Source: Nannochloris sp. 'desiccata' (Eukaryota > Chlorophyta > Trebouxiophyceae > Chlorellales > Chlorellaceae). From it: 64,000 bases of DNA. The notes under the pieces were generated by a model. It made no database searches and had not been told where the DNA came from. It saw only the letters and a list, made by a program, of their open reading frames with translations. Made by a program: the position numbers and the translations under genes. Position 1 is the stretch's first letter. Every line of letters begins with the position of its first letter. Shown here piece after piece: positions 1-11,867 of this stretch. Location of the stretch: NCBI GenBank assembly GCA_019044685.2, contig JAGTXX020000017.1, forward strand, positions 496,001 through 560,000. Reading direction: 5' to 3'.

Positions 1-1381
1 AACCGAGTGTACTAATAATTGATTGAAGAAATGCATGGTAATGTGTGCACTCTATTGGTGTACAGATATACAAAACATGAAATGATCATAGATATTATTT
101 GATTTCCTTTTTTGTTGTTTTCTTTTTTTAGTTTAGTTTGTCATCGATCCGCAACTTAAAAAATTGGTTTCTCTGTTTTATATCTTACAATTTTCCTTTA
201 AGCGTACCTCCCTTGTTTTCTTGCGTTCCCACATTGGGAGCGAGAGGGTGGTGTATGATTCTTTGATATTTCTTCAGTTTGATGAAAGGGAGATGAAGAC
301 TACGCGAGGATGAAATTTGAATTTTCTTATTTTTCTTCTCCCGTCATGTCCCTTTTACTTTTTTCTTTTTTCTTTCTTTTATATTCATTAATTCTTGGAG
401 AAACAAGTTTCTGCAATTTAGATCTTTACCCCAGAAATCAATCAAGCGTTCTTTAAAAATACATATAACTTTTTCTTTCTTTCTTCTTTTCCCTTCCTTT
501 TCTCATATATATTTCCTCTATGAATCTCGGAGAGCATAGAGGCATGTTACCTTGTCATAAATAGAACTCCAAATCAGAGGTATGCATTGTGTTTTGCAAT
601 GAGCTCATACTCGATTATGTGGCTTCTGTCCAACCTTGAAAAAGTAAAAAAAAATGTAATTATTTAACCGCCGTCAGTTGCAAGATGAAAAAAGGATCAT
701 TAGAAGCTCTCTAAATCCTCCCAGCAGAAACCTTATTTTGATATTTTTTCTTTCTGATCAAGGAGCTGGAGTTGACACCGTCTGTGGCGTTGGGTTAAAT
801 TAAAAGATCCAAACCACTTGGTTTGGAGAGATGTGATATAGATAATCTGGCGGGCTCGTTTTTACGCTGGGGCTATGAAATATATATGTTCTGCTTTACT
901 ATAGAACAGATTTACACAAAGAAGATGATGGAGGTGTTACACCGCTCCACCTGCTGGAGGAATTTGCTTCCGAAGTAAGAACACACTTGGTGAGAAGGCG
1001 GTCGAGGTATGTGGGTGCTGGTCTCATATCTGTGAGATGAGCTCGTGGCCTTGGGGAAGGTAAATTTCTTTGAAGAGATCGAGAAGGATATGCAGCAACA
1101 TACATTATCTGTATTCATGGGTGTGCTTGGACACTGCTTTCCTCTAATGGAGGTGCACTGGAAGGTTGTCGCTGCTACTGCTTTGCATCGAATTTGAAAG
1201 GCGAGCAAAGTCAAGTTTTGACTTGCCAAGACAGTCCTAGGAGGAATTCTCTGCATCAGTCACCTTGAAAGTTTTAACATTAACGCAACCGCTGTAAAAT
1301 AGATCATTTCTTGTAGACTATAGCTCTTTTCAAGAAATTTCTTTGAGATTAAAAGCTCATTTTGTGAATCTGTAATTCACA
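1..1381. other. Intergenic stretch at left edge, no gene recognised
   Basis: T-rich, low-complexity DNA with pyrimidine runs between about 300 and 520. I see no convincing gene. A plus-strand open stretch at about 881-1040 reads a short ankyrin-like phrase (DGGVTPLHLL), but it has no Met and ends at TGA. The overlapping minus-strand frames look like chance. The right end should hold the promoter and leader of the J-domain gene. Confidence 0.6.
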
Positions 1382-3702
1382 ATGGAACTCCAAATTAGGT
1401 GAGTGAAGCTAAAGCTTATCAACTCCTAATGCGATAATATTCATTTCATATAGAGGAGCAGAGATCGCGGGGAAGAGCTTTAATATTAGAAAAAAAAATG
1501 AAGTCAATTATGAACGCTCAATGCCGCCATCTTATTTCAAACTAACCCTCCACCGCTCCGAAGCAAAATTTATTTTTTTACAGGGACAGTCACAATGAAA
1601 TAGCTTTACGTAATGAAGAAATCAATCGTCAAAGACTGCAATCTAGCAGAGCTTCGGCAGGTGGCCCTCTCAAAGTCACCGACCCCACTGCCTTTGCTGC
1701 TCTGATGGCCGATATGAAGCTCAAAGCCGAGCAACAGAAGAAATTAGAAGACGACCGTGAAGCGGAACGTGCGAAGCGAGAGGGAGCAAGCTATAAAACA
1801 CCTGAAGAACGCGCGAAAGAATCAAAAGATTCTAAAGCACAATTTCGTGCAGGAGAAGAAGCTCGCTCTGTTGATGATGAAAAATTTGATCCAAAAAAGG
1901 ACTATTACGTTATTTTAGGGGTAGATAGAGCTGCCTCTGCAGCTGAAATACGTCAAAAGTATAAAAGACTGGCTCTTCTCTACCATCCTGATAAACACAA
2001 GTCAGAAACTCCAGAAGAGCAAGCAGCAGTTGAAGCGTCTTTTCGAGAAGTCGCTGCTGCCTTTGATATCTTAGTAGATGAAGAACAGCGTGCGCTGTAC
2101 GACAAATGTAGAGACTATATGGATGCAAACCCGGGGAAAGGGTTGCCTCCATTGAGCCCAGAGGAAGCAGCAAAGATGGCGAGCGGGGCTTCGGAGCTCA
2201 GAAAAATGAGAAGAATGGGCCCCAAACTAGCGAAACACAGCTCTTTGAACCGAGATGTTGAAATTTCTCTACCGAAATTAAATTTCGGATGTACCCGTGC
2301 AGTTGCTGTGGAACGTAGGCGTGTAGATTATTCAGGAAAAGAGCATTTGAGTACCAAAACTTTCCATTTGGTGATCCGAAAGGGCTCTCGAGAAGGGGAT
2401 AAATTAACCTTTTCTGATGAAGGTGACGAGACAGTCGATACCCATCCAGGAGATTTAATATTTACATTGAGGGCAAAACCACACCCTGTATTTCGTCGTA
2501 AAGGGGAGAAAGATCTAGAAATTTTCGCTGCTGCTGTGCCTGCTGAGGATATCATTTATGCTGCGGAAATAGAAACGCTGAGTGGAGGAAAACGAGTTGT
2601 GTTGGTGCCTGCGCTGCGTGCTGCGCTTGAAAATAATGGCATGGGTGGGATTTGGCATACGGTATTACCTAAGCTAGGGTTGTTTGATGGCAAGGAGCCT
2701 TGGGATGCGCCTTTAGGCGACCTTTATGTCCAGCTTCGCTACCCAGCGGTGATTTTAAAAGACAAGATAATCACTACAAATTTGAAACCTGGCCCTGTGT
2801 ACTTGCTAGGATCATCAAATGAAGTAGTTCCTGCATCATTAGTTGCAGGCATAGTAGCACCAGGGCTTAAACATAAGCTAGAAGCGCTGGAAATGATGAA
2901 TGATTATAGAAAATCTGAACCTTTTTGTGGCGCCAGCAGAGGAGGACTTTGGGGGGGAGTAGTGTGTATTAATTTTAAATTTTCTGATTCTACGAGTGAG
3001 AAGAGTTCTAGCCAAAGTGAATTATCCGCTGCTTCTAAAGCAATGCTTACTGTGCTAAAACATCAGGGGCCAGGCCTAATTTCAACTGCAGCTACAACAA
3101 TAATTACTGGCAGTGGCGACAAGTGCAAAGATGGAGAGTCTTCTAGCTGCATTGTCTTAGAAGATACTGCCTGGGCTGCTTTACACAATGCAGAGGTTAT
3201 CATTTTAGACCTATGTGTTCCTACTAAAGGCAGCTCTTCTTCAGAAGGAGAAGCTCAAAACAAGGAAGAATGCATTGCGGGTGCTCATTGGTGCTTGGAA
3301 AATACAGGCATCCTTCATGCTTTGTGGGAGAGACACTGGATTGGAGTGCCTATCATCGCTATTGGAGATAGTTGTTCATTATTGGGTACGTTTGGAAATG
3401 AAAGAAAGTACCATTCTGTATTGCCTTGGTATGCTGTGCGTGCTGGTGGTAGCACAGCGGGATGGCAAAATGTGTGCCTTGCTGCAGCAAGCGCCAAAAT
3501 AACGGCAGTAGGGGTTCTAGAAACTAGCGCATATGTAGTGAATGGTGTACATGGAGTAGCAGAGTTGCTGGTGGCGCCATGTAAAGAGGCTTTGGTGGCC
3601 CGTGCTGGCTGGGAAGGGCCTGAAGGAGCAGTGGCGGCGGTGATTGAAGAGGCGGAACATGATTTTGGCTATTTTGCAGCATTTTGCAGCAACGCTAGTT
3701 AA
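1382..3702 (+). CDS. J-domain co-chaperone with a degenerate peptidase-S51-like C-terminal domain
   Basis: Exons by my reading are 1382-1398 and 1584-3702 (711 aa). The first exon is 17 nt: ATG GAA CTC CAA ATT AG, then a GTGAGT donor. The acceptor TTTTTTTACAG at 1583 restores an Arg codon and continues in frame, and an in-frame TAA lies just upstream of the ATG. The J domain spans about residues 112-185 and has the HPD triad (YHPDKHK). It is followed by a DnaJ type-II C-terminal substrate-binding region with no zinc-finger cysteines. The last roughly 300 residues are unusual for J-proteins. They contain GVPIIAIGDSCSLLG and AVGVLETSAYVVNGVHG, which recall the nucleophile elbow and following strand of cyanophycinase/S51 peptidases, with the catalytic Ser context altered. 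Hsp70 partnership follows from the J domain; the role of the tail is unknown. Confidence 0.82.
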
Positions 3703-4324
3703 TTTACATAACTTTCTTTCCATTTTATTTTGTGTAAGAGTGGTAGGATTCGAAGCGTGCCACGGTGGCAGATATAAAATAGAAAGAGGTGGGCTGCAAA
3801 TGAAAAAAACCCGAAAGGAGCAGGGCTTGGCTTGGCTTGGCAGGGGGTCCTTGGGAGATTTTGGTTGCGTTTATGGATAGCAACGCACATTTGCGCTGGT
3901 TCAGTCGATGTATGTACATCCATAGATGTGAGAACAGCTCCACGAGGCTCAAAGATCTGAACTTTCTGCGAAGGATCAAGTGATGAAATATTTACAGATC
4001 AACGGGTAATCACAAATTTAAAGCAGATCCGTATGCATCGCAGCGATCTTGATAATTGCCTATGCTATTTAAATTTAATAATAAAAGAGTTACATTGCTT
4101 TCAAGCCTTCGACTGCTTCGGAAGTTTTATTTTTTTCTTTTGGCACATGAAAATCTCCGCACCTGAAAACCACTAACACACAGGCGACAAACCATTATCA
4201 GTTTAAAATTATAAACTTTGCTAAGCAAGAACTATTCGTTTTAGCAAGCGCGAGTAGCCTTTGAAGCTATTCAACAGCCTTAAACATCTTTTTACTTTTG
4301 AATTTAATTGTTCAGAAACTAAAA
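3703..4324. other. Intergenic, same-strand genes
   Basis: 3' region of the J-domain gene and promoter of the next gene. A short tandem GGCTTGGCTTGGCTTGG lies near 3826-3842. I see no gene here. Confidence 0.6.
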
Positions 4325-5895
4325 ATGAACTTTCCTGAGCTTGAGCACCACACATTACTCAAGGGTCTCACTCCTCCGCCAGAATACTTTAGGCGTCCTC
4401 AGCCCTTGTATTCCCTGAAGTGGTATGCTGATGTGCGAGATGGAAAATTGGAGTTTGAGCCGATCGAGCCTGTTCAGCTCTTAGTTATCGACAACAGTTT
4501 GTATGAGATCTTGGGCGGAGTAAGAGAAAGTGAGCAGGTGGAACAAGCTAATGCAAACACAGGTAATTCAAACCTTCAACGAAAATTCAAAATTCTCGAT
4601 CGCAGATTTAAAATCTCAGCTTCTTTTTCGCAAGCTTCCACCTTTTCAACCATCTCACCGTCCTTTAATAATTATTTTGCAGAGGCTGACACCAAGATTG
4701 ACGACGCTCCTGCTAAAAAACAATCCAAAACTCTTCGCTTTGATCCTGTTTTTGAGGTAAGGAAATCTTGCATCAAGTGCAACATCTTTTTCATTTTCCT
4801 CGTGTATCTTCAATTTAAACATTTTTCAAGCTCCGTCAATCATCCCAACTCGCCGTGGCCGCTGAGTTCTTCCCACCATCCTACCAACTACTTTCTCTCA
4901 CACCCGTCGTCTTTCTTCTTCTTCTTTCCTTGCAGGTTCGCACCTATGACGTTGCTGGAGCTCCCACTGACGTCCACAACAATTTGTCTACTTTCAGAAA
5001 CAATCCCACCTTGGGAGAGTTGCCTGGCAGAGATCTTAACCCTCGCAGCAGCGTCAGCAATATCTATGCTAGCTTTGCCGCGAAAAAGAAAAAGGAAGAA
5101 GAAGCAAAGGCCGCTGCTGCTGCGTTTTTTAGAGATGTTTACCCCACATTTGAGAAGATGCCTCTTGTTTCTGATGTATCTACCCCTCCTGCCGTTATTT
5201 CCTTTGATAAAGAGAATGCTGTGGTGCCTGATACCCCTCTTCGGTTGAAGAAGCGTGTGAAGCGCCGCACCATGGTCGACCGTTTTCGTCAAGTAAACTC
5301 AAACAACAATCGTGGTCTTACTGCTGGATTGAATGCAACCAATATTGTTGCTCCTGCTAATAGTAGTACTTATATTACACCTGCTGTCATAAAATCCCTT
5401 GATTTCAGTGCTTTTTCTGTACTTGATAGTAAGAACTTGGCTGCTGCCGCTTCGGCAACGACTGCTCCCAAGCGCCTTTCTGGAATGAAACGAGGCACTG
5501 CTGAAGAGCCTACGGGCGCTTCTGCTGCTAAACGTGTCTGTACTAGGGATGTAGGCTTCAGTTTTAGTATCTCTTCTACCACTCCTGCCGATGAAGATAC
5601 TTTTATTGCTATGGAAATCGGTGAAGAAGAAAACGTCCTGCTTGGCCCTGCACCCGCCACCTCTACTGCTGCCAAGAATCATAGCCCTGCACCTCGCAAG
5701 GCTACTTCTAGAAAAAATACCCGTGCACCCACGAAGACAAACACCAGTCCTTCCCAGCCTGCATCCAACAAGAAAGTAGGCAAGCCTGCAGTTAAAAAGA
5801 TCGCCCAGGGTGCAGCAACGAGCCCAGTCAAGAGCGCTCCCAGCGCGTGGTCTGGCCGCCTGCGCACTCGCAAGGCTGCTGTGGTCAAGGGTTAA
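4325..5895 (+). CDS. Basic low-complexity nuclear protein with a KEN-box degron (candidate mitotic regulator)
   Basis: Exons are 4325-4562, 4683-4756 and 4936-5895 (423 aa). Both introns have GTAAT/GTAAG donors and TGCAG acceptors, and the phases fit. The N-terminal 100 residues are the most ordered part (SLKWYADVRDGKLEFEP; FDPVFEVRTYDVAG across the second junction) but I do not recognise a family. The rest is disordered, rich in Ala/Thr/Lys/Pro, with basic clusters such as LKKRVKRR that could be nuclear signals. Residues about 195-202 read DKENAVVP, matching the APC/C KEN-box form KENxxxP, followed by DTPLR, a possible CDK site. This layout of a small folded region, a KEN box and a basic disordered tail is seen in securin- or sororin-like regulators, but homology to either is not shown. 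Confidence 0.75.
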
Positions 5896-6614
5896 GTTTG
5901 TATGCCTTTGTTTATGCATCCATTGAATTAAATTCTAAATTCTGAGTATGTATCTCGAATTTATTTGATGACCAAACTTGCTCAAATCATCTTGTCCATG
6001 CCTGAAGGTTTCAAAGCGCGGCATATGTACAGCTGCCTTACCACACTACCCACTTTTATGTTTGCGCTTTTATTGTTCTCCTTTAATTCCATTGCTTCTA
6101 GTCCACCTTTTCCTGATTTCTTTTTTGCTTGTTCTTGTGTTGATTATTTAAGATTTCTCTGTTTAACAATAATATTACATAACCACGTATAAAGAACCTC
6201 ACGTACCGTCAGAATTCCAATACACCATTTTTTTTAAGGCGTCAAGTGTCTTGTCGGAGAAGCCTACCAGCTTCGTTACTAGTGCAGATACAACAGCATC
6301 TGTACACGTGACCAAGATGATCCAGCAAAGCACTCCTCGGGGTGAAAAATGCCATTGCTATATGATGTCTACGTGGATGACGGGAACCTCTATGGTGGCT
6401 ACGCTGGAGAAGAGGTGCAATTGAAATTGTGGAGGCTGGCATATAATTGCTTCCGCCAAGTAATAATATATTTTGCTTTGATGTTTTACATTTCTGTTGT
6501 TGTCAAGAACAATACTGTATATATTGATATTCCAATTTTAAAGACAGTGATATGAATGTACCTACCCAGCCCAAATATCAGCCTTCAGGCTTCACCCTCC
6601 ATCGCCTGACCTCC
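5896..6614. other. Convergent 3' intergenic region with a possible gene scrap
   Basis: It lies between two converging genes. A plus-strand stretch from 6349 begins MPLLYDVYVDDGNLYGGY and looks mildly coding, but no donor, acceptor or upstream exon could be fitted. I treat it as a relic or chance. Otherwise the DNA is AT-rich and featureless. Confidence 0.5.
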
Positions 6615-8732
6615 TCACTCCGCCTTCTTGCTTGGCGACATTGACACCGATGACGGCAATAGACTCTTTAAAGCCGCCTCGTACGCCTCTCTTTCCAGCC
6701 GTAAAAGCCGGCACGGCGGCACTGCAACAGCACTAAAGTCAGGTACGTAATCTTTCCGGGTCAATGCGCTATTTCCCAGCACAGACCATGGCCCTAATTC
6801 GAAACAAAACTCTTCGGAGCTGGTTTGCACGCGCACTTTACCTTGAAGAATTAAGGTAAAGTGATGGCTACGCTCTGCTCGGCGGTACAGCTGCAATTTA
6901 AGCTCATTATCTCGTTTTTTCACGGTAGATACACTACTCAAGGTAGCACCTGCAGGTCCAGCGGCTGCCTCCATTGCCACTGCCCCCTGGTCACCGTCAA
7001 TTTCATCTCCTGCACTTGCCCATTCTAGGACCTCCCCAGTTCTGATGAACTTCTCCAGCGCTCCGGCAGCAGTAGCCAACAGAGCAACTTCCTCCACTTT
7101 CAACGCCATAAATGCGGCGACCGCTGAAACTTCAGGCACCTCCAGCCCTGGTTTCCCTGATCTGGCCCTCCTCTCAAACATTTGTAAGAACGCATCCATG
7201 TCAGTTCTCCTTTGGGTCAACGACCGTGGCACTCTCGCGTTCACATCTTCCCACAAATCACTTTCGTCTACAATCTCTGATTTGATGAGCTCTTCGAGGA
7301 CATCCTCTAAAGTGACGATACCTATGTAATTGTTTTCGACTGCACTGAGGCGGACTATGGTGCCTGCAGAAGAAGATGGGGGCTTAGAAGGTACGTCTTT
7401 TAGCTCTACCTCCGTGGGTCCTGATGGCAATGCTACCACATCTTTTATTTTGTTTGATATTTTAGAAAAAGCGCCACCTCCATGCGTAGAGGTGTCTTTG
7501 CTGCCTAATGCTATCGATTCTGAATCCCCATTGCCGCTCGGGTGTGCGTACACGAGCATTAAATGTTCACCTGACGCTAAGAACTGCTGGAGTAAACGGT
7601 CAAGCTTAGTATCTTCGCTTACGCGGCCACGATGCGGTTGTCTGAAAGAAAGCACGGTGCTGATTTCAATCTCATCATTGGGGTCCACCAGGATCAAATC
7701 TTTGCTATACAGGAGACCAACGACATGATGCCTTTGACCCCGGTATACGGGGATCCTGGTGTATCCACTCTTGTAAATCTGCATCATCAGCGTAAACGTC
7801 AAACGTTGACTAGCTTCCAGCATAAAACAGAGCTCCAGCTGCGTCATTATGTCCCGCGCACACTTGTCCTTGTACTCTAGTGCACCGAGGAGGAGACGGT
7901 GGTCAGAAGCTGTTAAGCCGCTTTCTGCTTGGGCATCTGGATCTGTTGTATGCAATTCCCTGTACTTATTCGTAAAAACAAACAAACAAAAAAGGGTAAA
8001 TATGTGGTTGTGAGGGTTCTCTTGCTATCAAGGTAAAAAAAGAAAATGTAGTATCATACAGGAAAGGACGCCATTTTGAATTTTAATGTTTGAAAATCAA
8101 TCAACGGCTTTGACTTACAAAAGATGCTTAATTTCTTCTAGACTGTACACATTTCCAATATCCCGCCCTAATGCTTTGTTTAAAATCCATGCAATAGGAA
8201 ATGTGATTGGGAGAAAGATTACTAAGAAGAATTTTACAATCCAAAGAGCGCGGGCACCGATGAAAAGACCATGCCGGGCACAAACAGCTTGAGGGACGAT
8301 CTCTCCAAAGATCAGAACTAAAAATACGGAAGATAGGAGACCTACAATACCCGAAGTGAGGTCTGCAAGCAAGATAGAGACGCCGCTATTCACCAATGTG
8401 TTGCCAAGAAGCAAGGTGCAGAGAAGGAGATTGCCCTTGCGTCGTACAGGGATGATTTTTTTGGCGCATTTTTGCTCGCTTGGGGTCCCTGCGCGTTCAA
8501 GGACCTGAAGGGTTACAAGGTCTAGACTGAGAAGGCCCAAGGTCAACCCAGAGAATAGCGCTGAGAAGGTTATGAGGATTGGTGCCAAGGAGATGGAAAC
8601 AGCGAGAGGGATCCCGCTCCCTCCGGATGATTCGACCGTGTATCCTGATGTTTCAAGGCAATCTTGCACACATGTTGATGTTAGAGACGCCGCACAGGAG
8701 TTTAAGCAGAGAGAAAGTGCTTCATCTGCCAT
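6615..8732 (-). CDS. CNNM: CNNM/CorC-type magnesium transporter (DUF21 + CBS pair + CNBH domain)
   Basis: Exons are 8732-8119 and 7959-6615 (652 aa). The intron has donor GTAAGT and acceptor GTACAG, rejoining KHLL to ELHTTD as in the family's bridging helix. The N-terminal DUF21 region has four hydrophobic segments, including FSALFSGLTLGLLSLD and LVLIFGEIVPQAVCARHG, whose GEIxPQ motif is the family hallmark. Two CBS motifs follow: ARDIMTQLE...YTRIPVYRG and NNYIGIVTLEDVLEELI. A C-terminal cyclic-nucleotide-binding-like domain (FTLILQGKVRVQTS) places it with eukaryotic CNNMs rather than bacterial CorC. The expected role is Mg2+ homeostasis at the plasma or an internal membrane. The long loop between the CBS motifs is poorly conserved and serine-rich. 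Confidence 0.92.
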
Positions 8733-9355
8733 TTGAAATTATTTTAGAACCCCAAAATCTATTATTTATTGTGCTACAGATTTCATAAATGTTATCCGAA
8801 TCTAATAAACAAAAACGCCAATTTGTATCATTAAAAAATACAAACGGTATATTTAAGCTGGAGTGCCGAACGAGGAACCGAACTAAAAGGCATTCTTCCA
8901 CAAAGTTAAAACCCTTAGGGTTCAACCTAACGGTTACCCAAATCATTGAATGAAAATGAATAATTATATTAATAAATAATTGCCTCTGGCAGACCAAGCC
9001 CTAGCAGGCCAGTGGCCTTTGATCAGTTTCTTCTGCTAAAGATTTCCTTTTTCTGTGATTTATCTATTCATCACTCGGAAATGATCTCTTCTAGCCTTCT
9101 CCCTCCCGCTTCGCCGGTCACCGACACCTCTCGGCAAGCTGCCCTCCCTCACCGCACTGGTGACTGATCCTGGCTCCTCCCATAATCATTTACAAGGTAC
9201 GATTCTAAAAAATCAGTTAATTTACAGAAATTAAAGGCTAAATTTGTTATGTATTAGATAAGATAATTTAACAGTCAAATTGTAACAAAAGACATCGTCG
9301 TCGTCATATCATAATTTTTAAAATTTTATACTTACTACTATACAGAGGAGCCTTC
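8733..9355. other. Upstream region of the CNNM gene and 3' end of the next minus-strand gene
   Basis: No gene recognised. A GC-richer block at about 9080-9195 ends in a donor-like TTACAAG|GTACGA on the plus strand, so it could be an exon of a non-coding transcript. Nothing else supports that. Confidence 0.5.
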
Positions 9356-10510
9356 TCAGGCCTTTAAAGCTGGAGATTCATTCATTTCTGAGCCATCGCC
9401 AGCTCCATCATTCTCATTAACCTTCTTTATTGTCACTTCGGCAGCCGCAGCAGGAGCAGCAGTTGGCTCAGGCTCATTATTCGTTTCGGCATTTTTCGTC
9501 AAATTATTCATCATACCGTCAACAGGACTTCCACCGCTTCCTTCCTGTATTTCTCGTAGTTGATGCACTAGAAGGTCTAATCTTTCTTTATAACGTAGAT
9601 TATCGTCTTCTAATTCAGCTATATATGCATCTTGCTGAGCTACTCTATCTCTTAATCGTTGAATTATCCTTGCATGAACACCACTACCACCAAATCCGTT
9701 TCCTGCGAAGGTCGATCCAGCAGGCCTACGTAATAGCCTAGCACGTCTTCCATGCTCATGAGCAGCATCTTCATTGCCAGTACCGTCATGATCATCGTCT
9801 TCAGAGCCTGAGAGAGAATGGCTGTCCATCTCACCATCGTTCTCATCTTCATCTTCCGTCCAGCTACTTGGCGCGGGGGTATCATTATAAAGAACTAATC
9901 CATCATTTGTAGCAAAGAAATCCAGACCTGCATGTAATCCCTCAGCTTCTAATTTATCTGCAGCTCCATTTTGGTTGGCTGCGAGTGTAGGCGTGGCCAA
10001 GGGGTTAGCAAGCTCAGCGCCCGGGAAGCGGGCAGGAGTGGGAGCTGCAGGGGGAGCTAAGAAACGACCTGTGGGAGATAACCAAGGAAGCTTGGGCTTG
10101 TTATTATCTCTATAAATATTGTCAATGTTATCATTGGAAAGATAGTGGGGAAAGTAAGGAGGAGGAGGAGGAGGTTTTGTGATAATAGACGCAGGAGAAG
10201 AACCTGAAAACGCACCACGCTGTTGATTAGTGTTGTTGCCATAATGTCTACGAGTGCGCTTGCGGTTCTCTCTTTGCAAGTCTTGCAAAGAAGGAACTGA
10301 TCCGAAGAATCCTAACTCAGTTTGGCCGCCGCGTTTACCACTGCTGCGACGTTTGAAATTTTTCTGCTGCTGGGGAGGGATTCGATGCTTGTTATTGTTA
10401 GACTTGTGCTGACTTTTTCTACGCCATTGTTGCTGGTTGTTACGTGGAGATTTTCTTTGGCGCTGCGGCTGGCCATTTTCAGGCGCTTGGAACGCAGGAG
10501 GGCCGTCCAT
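9356..10510 (-). CDS. Arg/Gln/Asn-rich protein with a C-terminal coiled coil, unrecognised
   Basis: A single-exon ORF of 384 aa beginning MDGPPAFQAPENG. Residues 15-60 are basic and Q/N-rich (RRKSQHKSNNNKHR), resembling nucleic-acid-binding tails. A proline run follows at about 113, then an acidic stretch (WTEDEDENDGEMDSHS). The only ordered-looking part is a coiled coil near residue 280-325 (RIIQRLRDRVAQQDAYIAEL, then DNLRYKERLDLLVHQLREIQ). This could dimerise. I do not recognise the family. It is divergently paired with the metalloprotease gene across about 240 bp. Confidence 0.7.
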   Translation of the reverse strand: MDGPPAFQAPENGQPQRQRKSPRNNQQQWRRKSQHKSNNNKHRIPPQQQKNFKRRSSGKRGGQTELGFFGSVPSLQDLQRENRKRTRRHYGNNTNQQRGAFSGSSPASIITKPPPPPPYFPHYLSNDNIDNIYRDNNKPKLPWLSPTGRFLAPPAAPTPARFPGAELANPLATPTLAANQNGAADKLEAEGLHAGLDFFATNDGLVLYNDTPAPSSWTEDEDENDGEMDSHSLSGSEDDDHDGTGNEDAAHEHGRRARLLRRPAGSTFAGNGFGGSGVHARIIQRLRDRVAQQDAYIAELEDDNLRYKERLDLLVHQLREIQEGSGGSPVDGMMNNLTKNAETNNEPEPTAAPAAAAEVTIKKVNENDGAGDGSEMNESPALKA

Positions 10511-10749
10511 TAGTTCAAATCTAGGAATTAGAATCTCTTGAATTTTAAGTCATATTAAAGAAGAGAGGCGTCCAGTAGCCTTTAAAATGTTTTACCGATT
10601 ATTAAAAATTTTGTTAATGAAGAGAGCAAGCGCTGGCAGGCTCTTGTGTACAAGTGGTGAGAATTTCTTCGTTCAAATTTTTTTGAACAAAATATCTCAG
10701 TACTGAGCATTTTTTAATTATTGAATAATTAAATAGAAACTCTAAGAGC
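10511..10749. promoter_or_regulatory. Divergent promoter region between coiled-coil protein and metalloprotease genes
   Basis: About 240 bp separate two ATGs that face away from each other, so both promoters must lie here or overlap. No specific motif is claimed. Confidence 0.5.
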
Positions 10750-11867
10750 ATGATTATACATGCGCAAAAGCTCCCGATTGTGAACTTTCATCGGTCAATC
10801 TCCCCAAAATTACCAGATCACAAGCCTAGCCTTCGTCGTGCACATAGCAATTTTAACACCCATTCTGCATCTACAGACGACAATGAAATCTCAATTTTCA
10901 GTAGGAGGTACGATCTTGCAATATATATCTCAGAATTGATAGGATCAATGATCTTTCATTTGTCCATCGCCGTCGCCAATCTTTTACCCTTCTTTTTTCT
11001 TCCCTCTACAGAACCATGCTTCACGCAGCAGTTTCTCTAATCCCACTGTTATCAATCAACGGTATTATCCCACCTCCAACAGAAGCTTCGCAGCTTTATC
11101 GTGTTGACATCCCTGCTGGAGATGAAGTCCCACCTTCTATTCGGAAATATTTCACAGAGGGGGTAGCTCTTATTGCAGCCCAAATAGGCGCTGATTTCAA
11201 ATCTAGACTTGCTATCTATAGCTATACGCCAAATTTGCCATCAGGAATTCCTGGCGACCCGGCAAAGGACTTTCAAAGCGATAAAACACGTGGTAGTGGC
11301 GTTTTTTGTGGAAGATTTCAGCCTGTTTTAACGCCTGGTAGCCTTCCGTATGCCTTTTGTCCTCTACCTGGAGTAATACCCCTTGACCCCGCAACACGAG
11401 ATTGTTGTCGCCATTTCGCTTTCGCTGTTCCCTACGCCAAATTTGGCCTTGCAATAGAGGACAGAGTAACTACTATCGTAGTTTCACCTAGATTGTTGCT
11501 GTTGCCGCCGGAACGGTGGCAAGCGATTCTAGCTCACGAATTAGGCCATGCAGTTGATTTCTATTTATTTGGAAAACGATACAGGCTTACAAACAGCCAA
11601 AATGGCATTGATTCCGCTGAGTTAAAAGAGCAGCTGCTGTTGATAGATGGAGGGCAAGAGGATCCTGAGGTGAGGGCAGACGCCTTGGGGGAGCTGCTGG
11701 TTTTGAAGCCTAGAGAACAGAATTTATGCTATGATCCGGATTTAAAGCTGCAGACGTTAGTGGAAGCTTCTGTAAAGTGTAGTGGGGACGGAGGCGAAGG
11801 GTCTAAAGAGCTTATGAGGCATTATAGCCATCCTCCTTTGGCTGGAGCAGCGGCGATTAGGATTTGA
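10750..11867 (+). CDS. HExxH zinc metalloprotease with a putative Tat-type thylakoid-lumen targeting signal
   Basis: Exons are 10750-10907 and 11012-11867 (337 aa). The 104-nt intron (donor GTACGA, acceptor CTCTACAG) splits an Arg codon. The start is the first Met after an in-frame TAA. Residues 1-50 are basic and Ser/Asn-rich with few acids, like a transit peptide. Then SRRTML, a hydrophobic run (AAVSLIPLLSINGII) and PTEASQ form a Tat-like signal. The second Arg of the RR pair exists only after splicing. The catalytic motif AHELGHAVDF (HELGH at residues 228-232) follows a predicted helix. Four or more cysteines lie upstream. I infer chloroplast import and lumenal location, but have no family match beyond a generic gluzincin. 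The substrate is unknown. Confidence 0.72.

Noticed and set aside
881..1040. Ankyrin-like phrase DGGVTPLHLL on the plus strand
   Set aside because: Under 55 codons, no Met, no splice sites that extend it, and only one repeat-like word.
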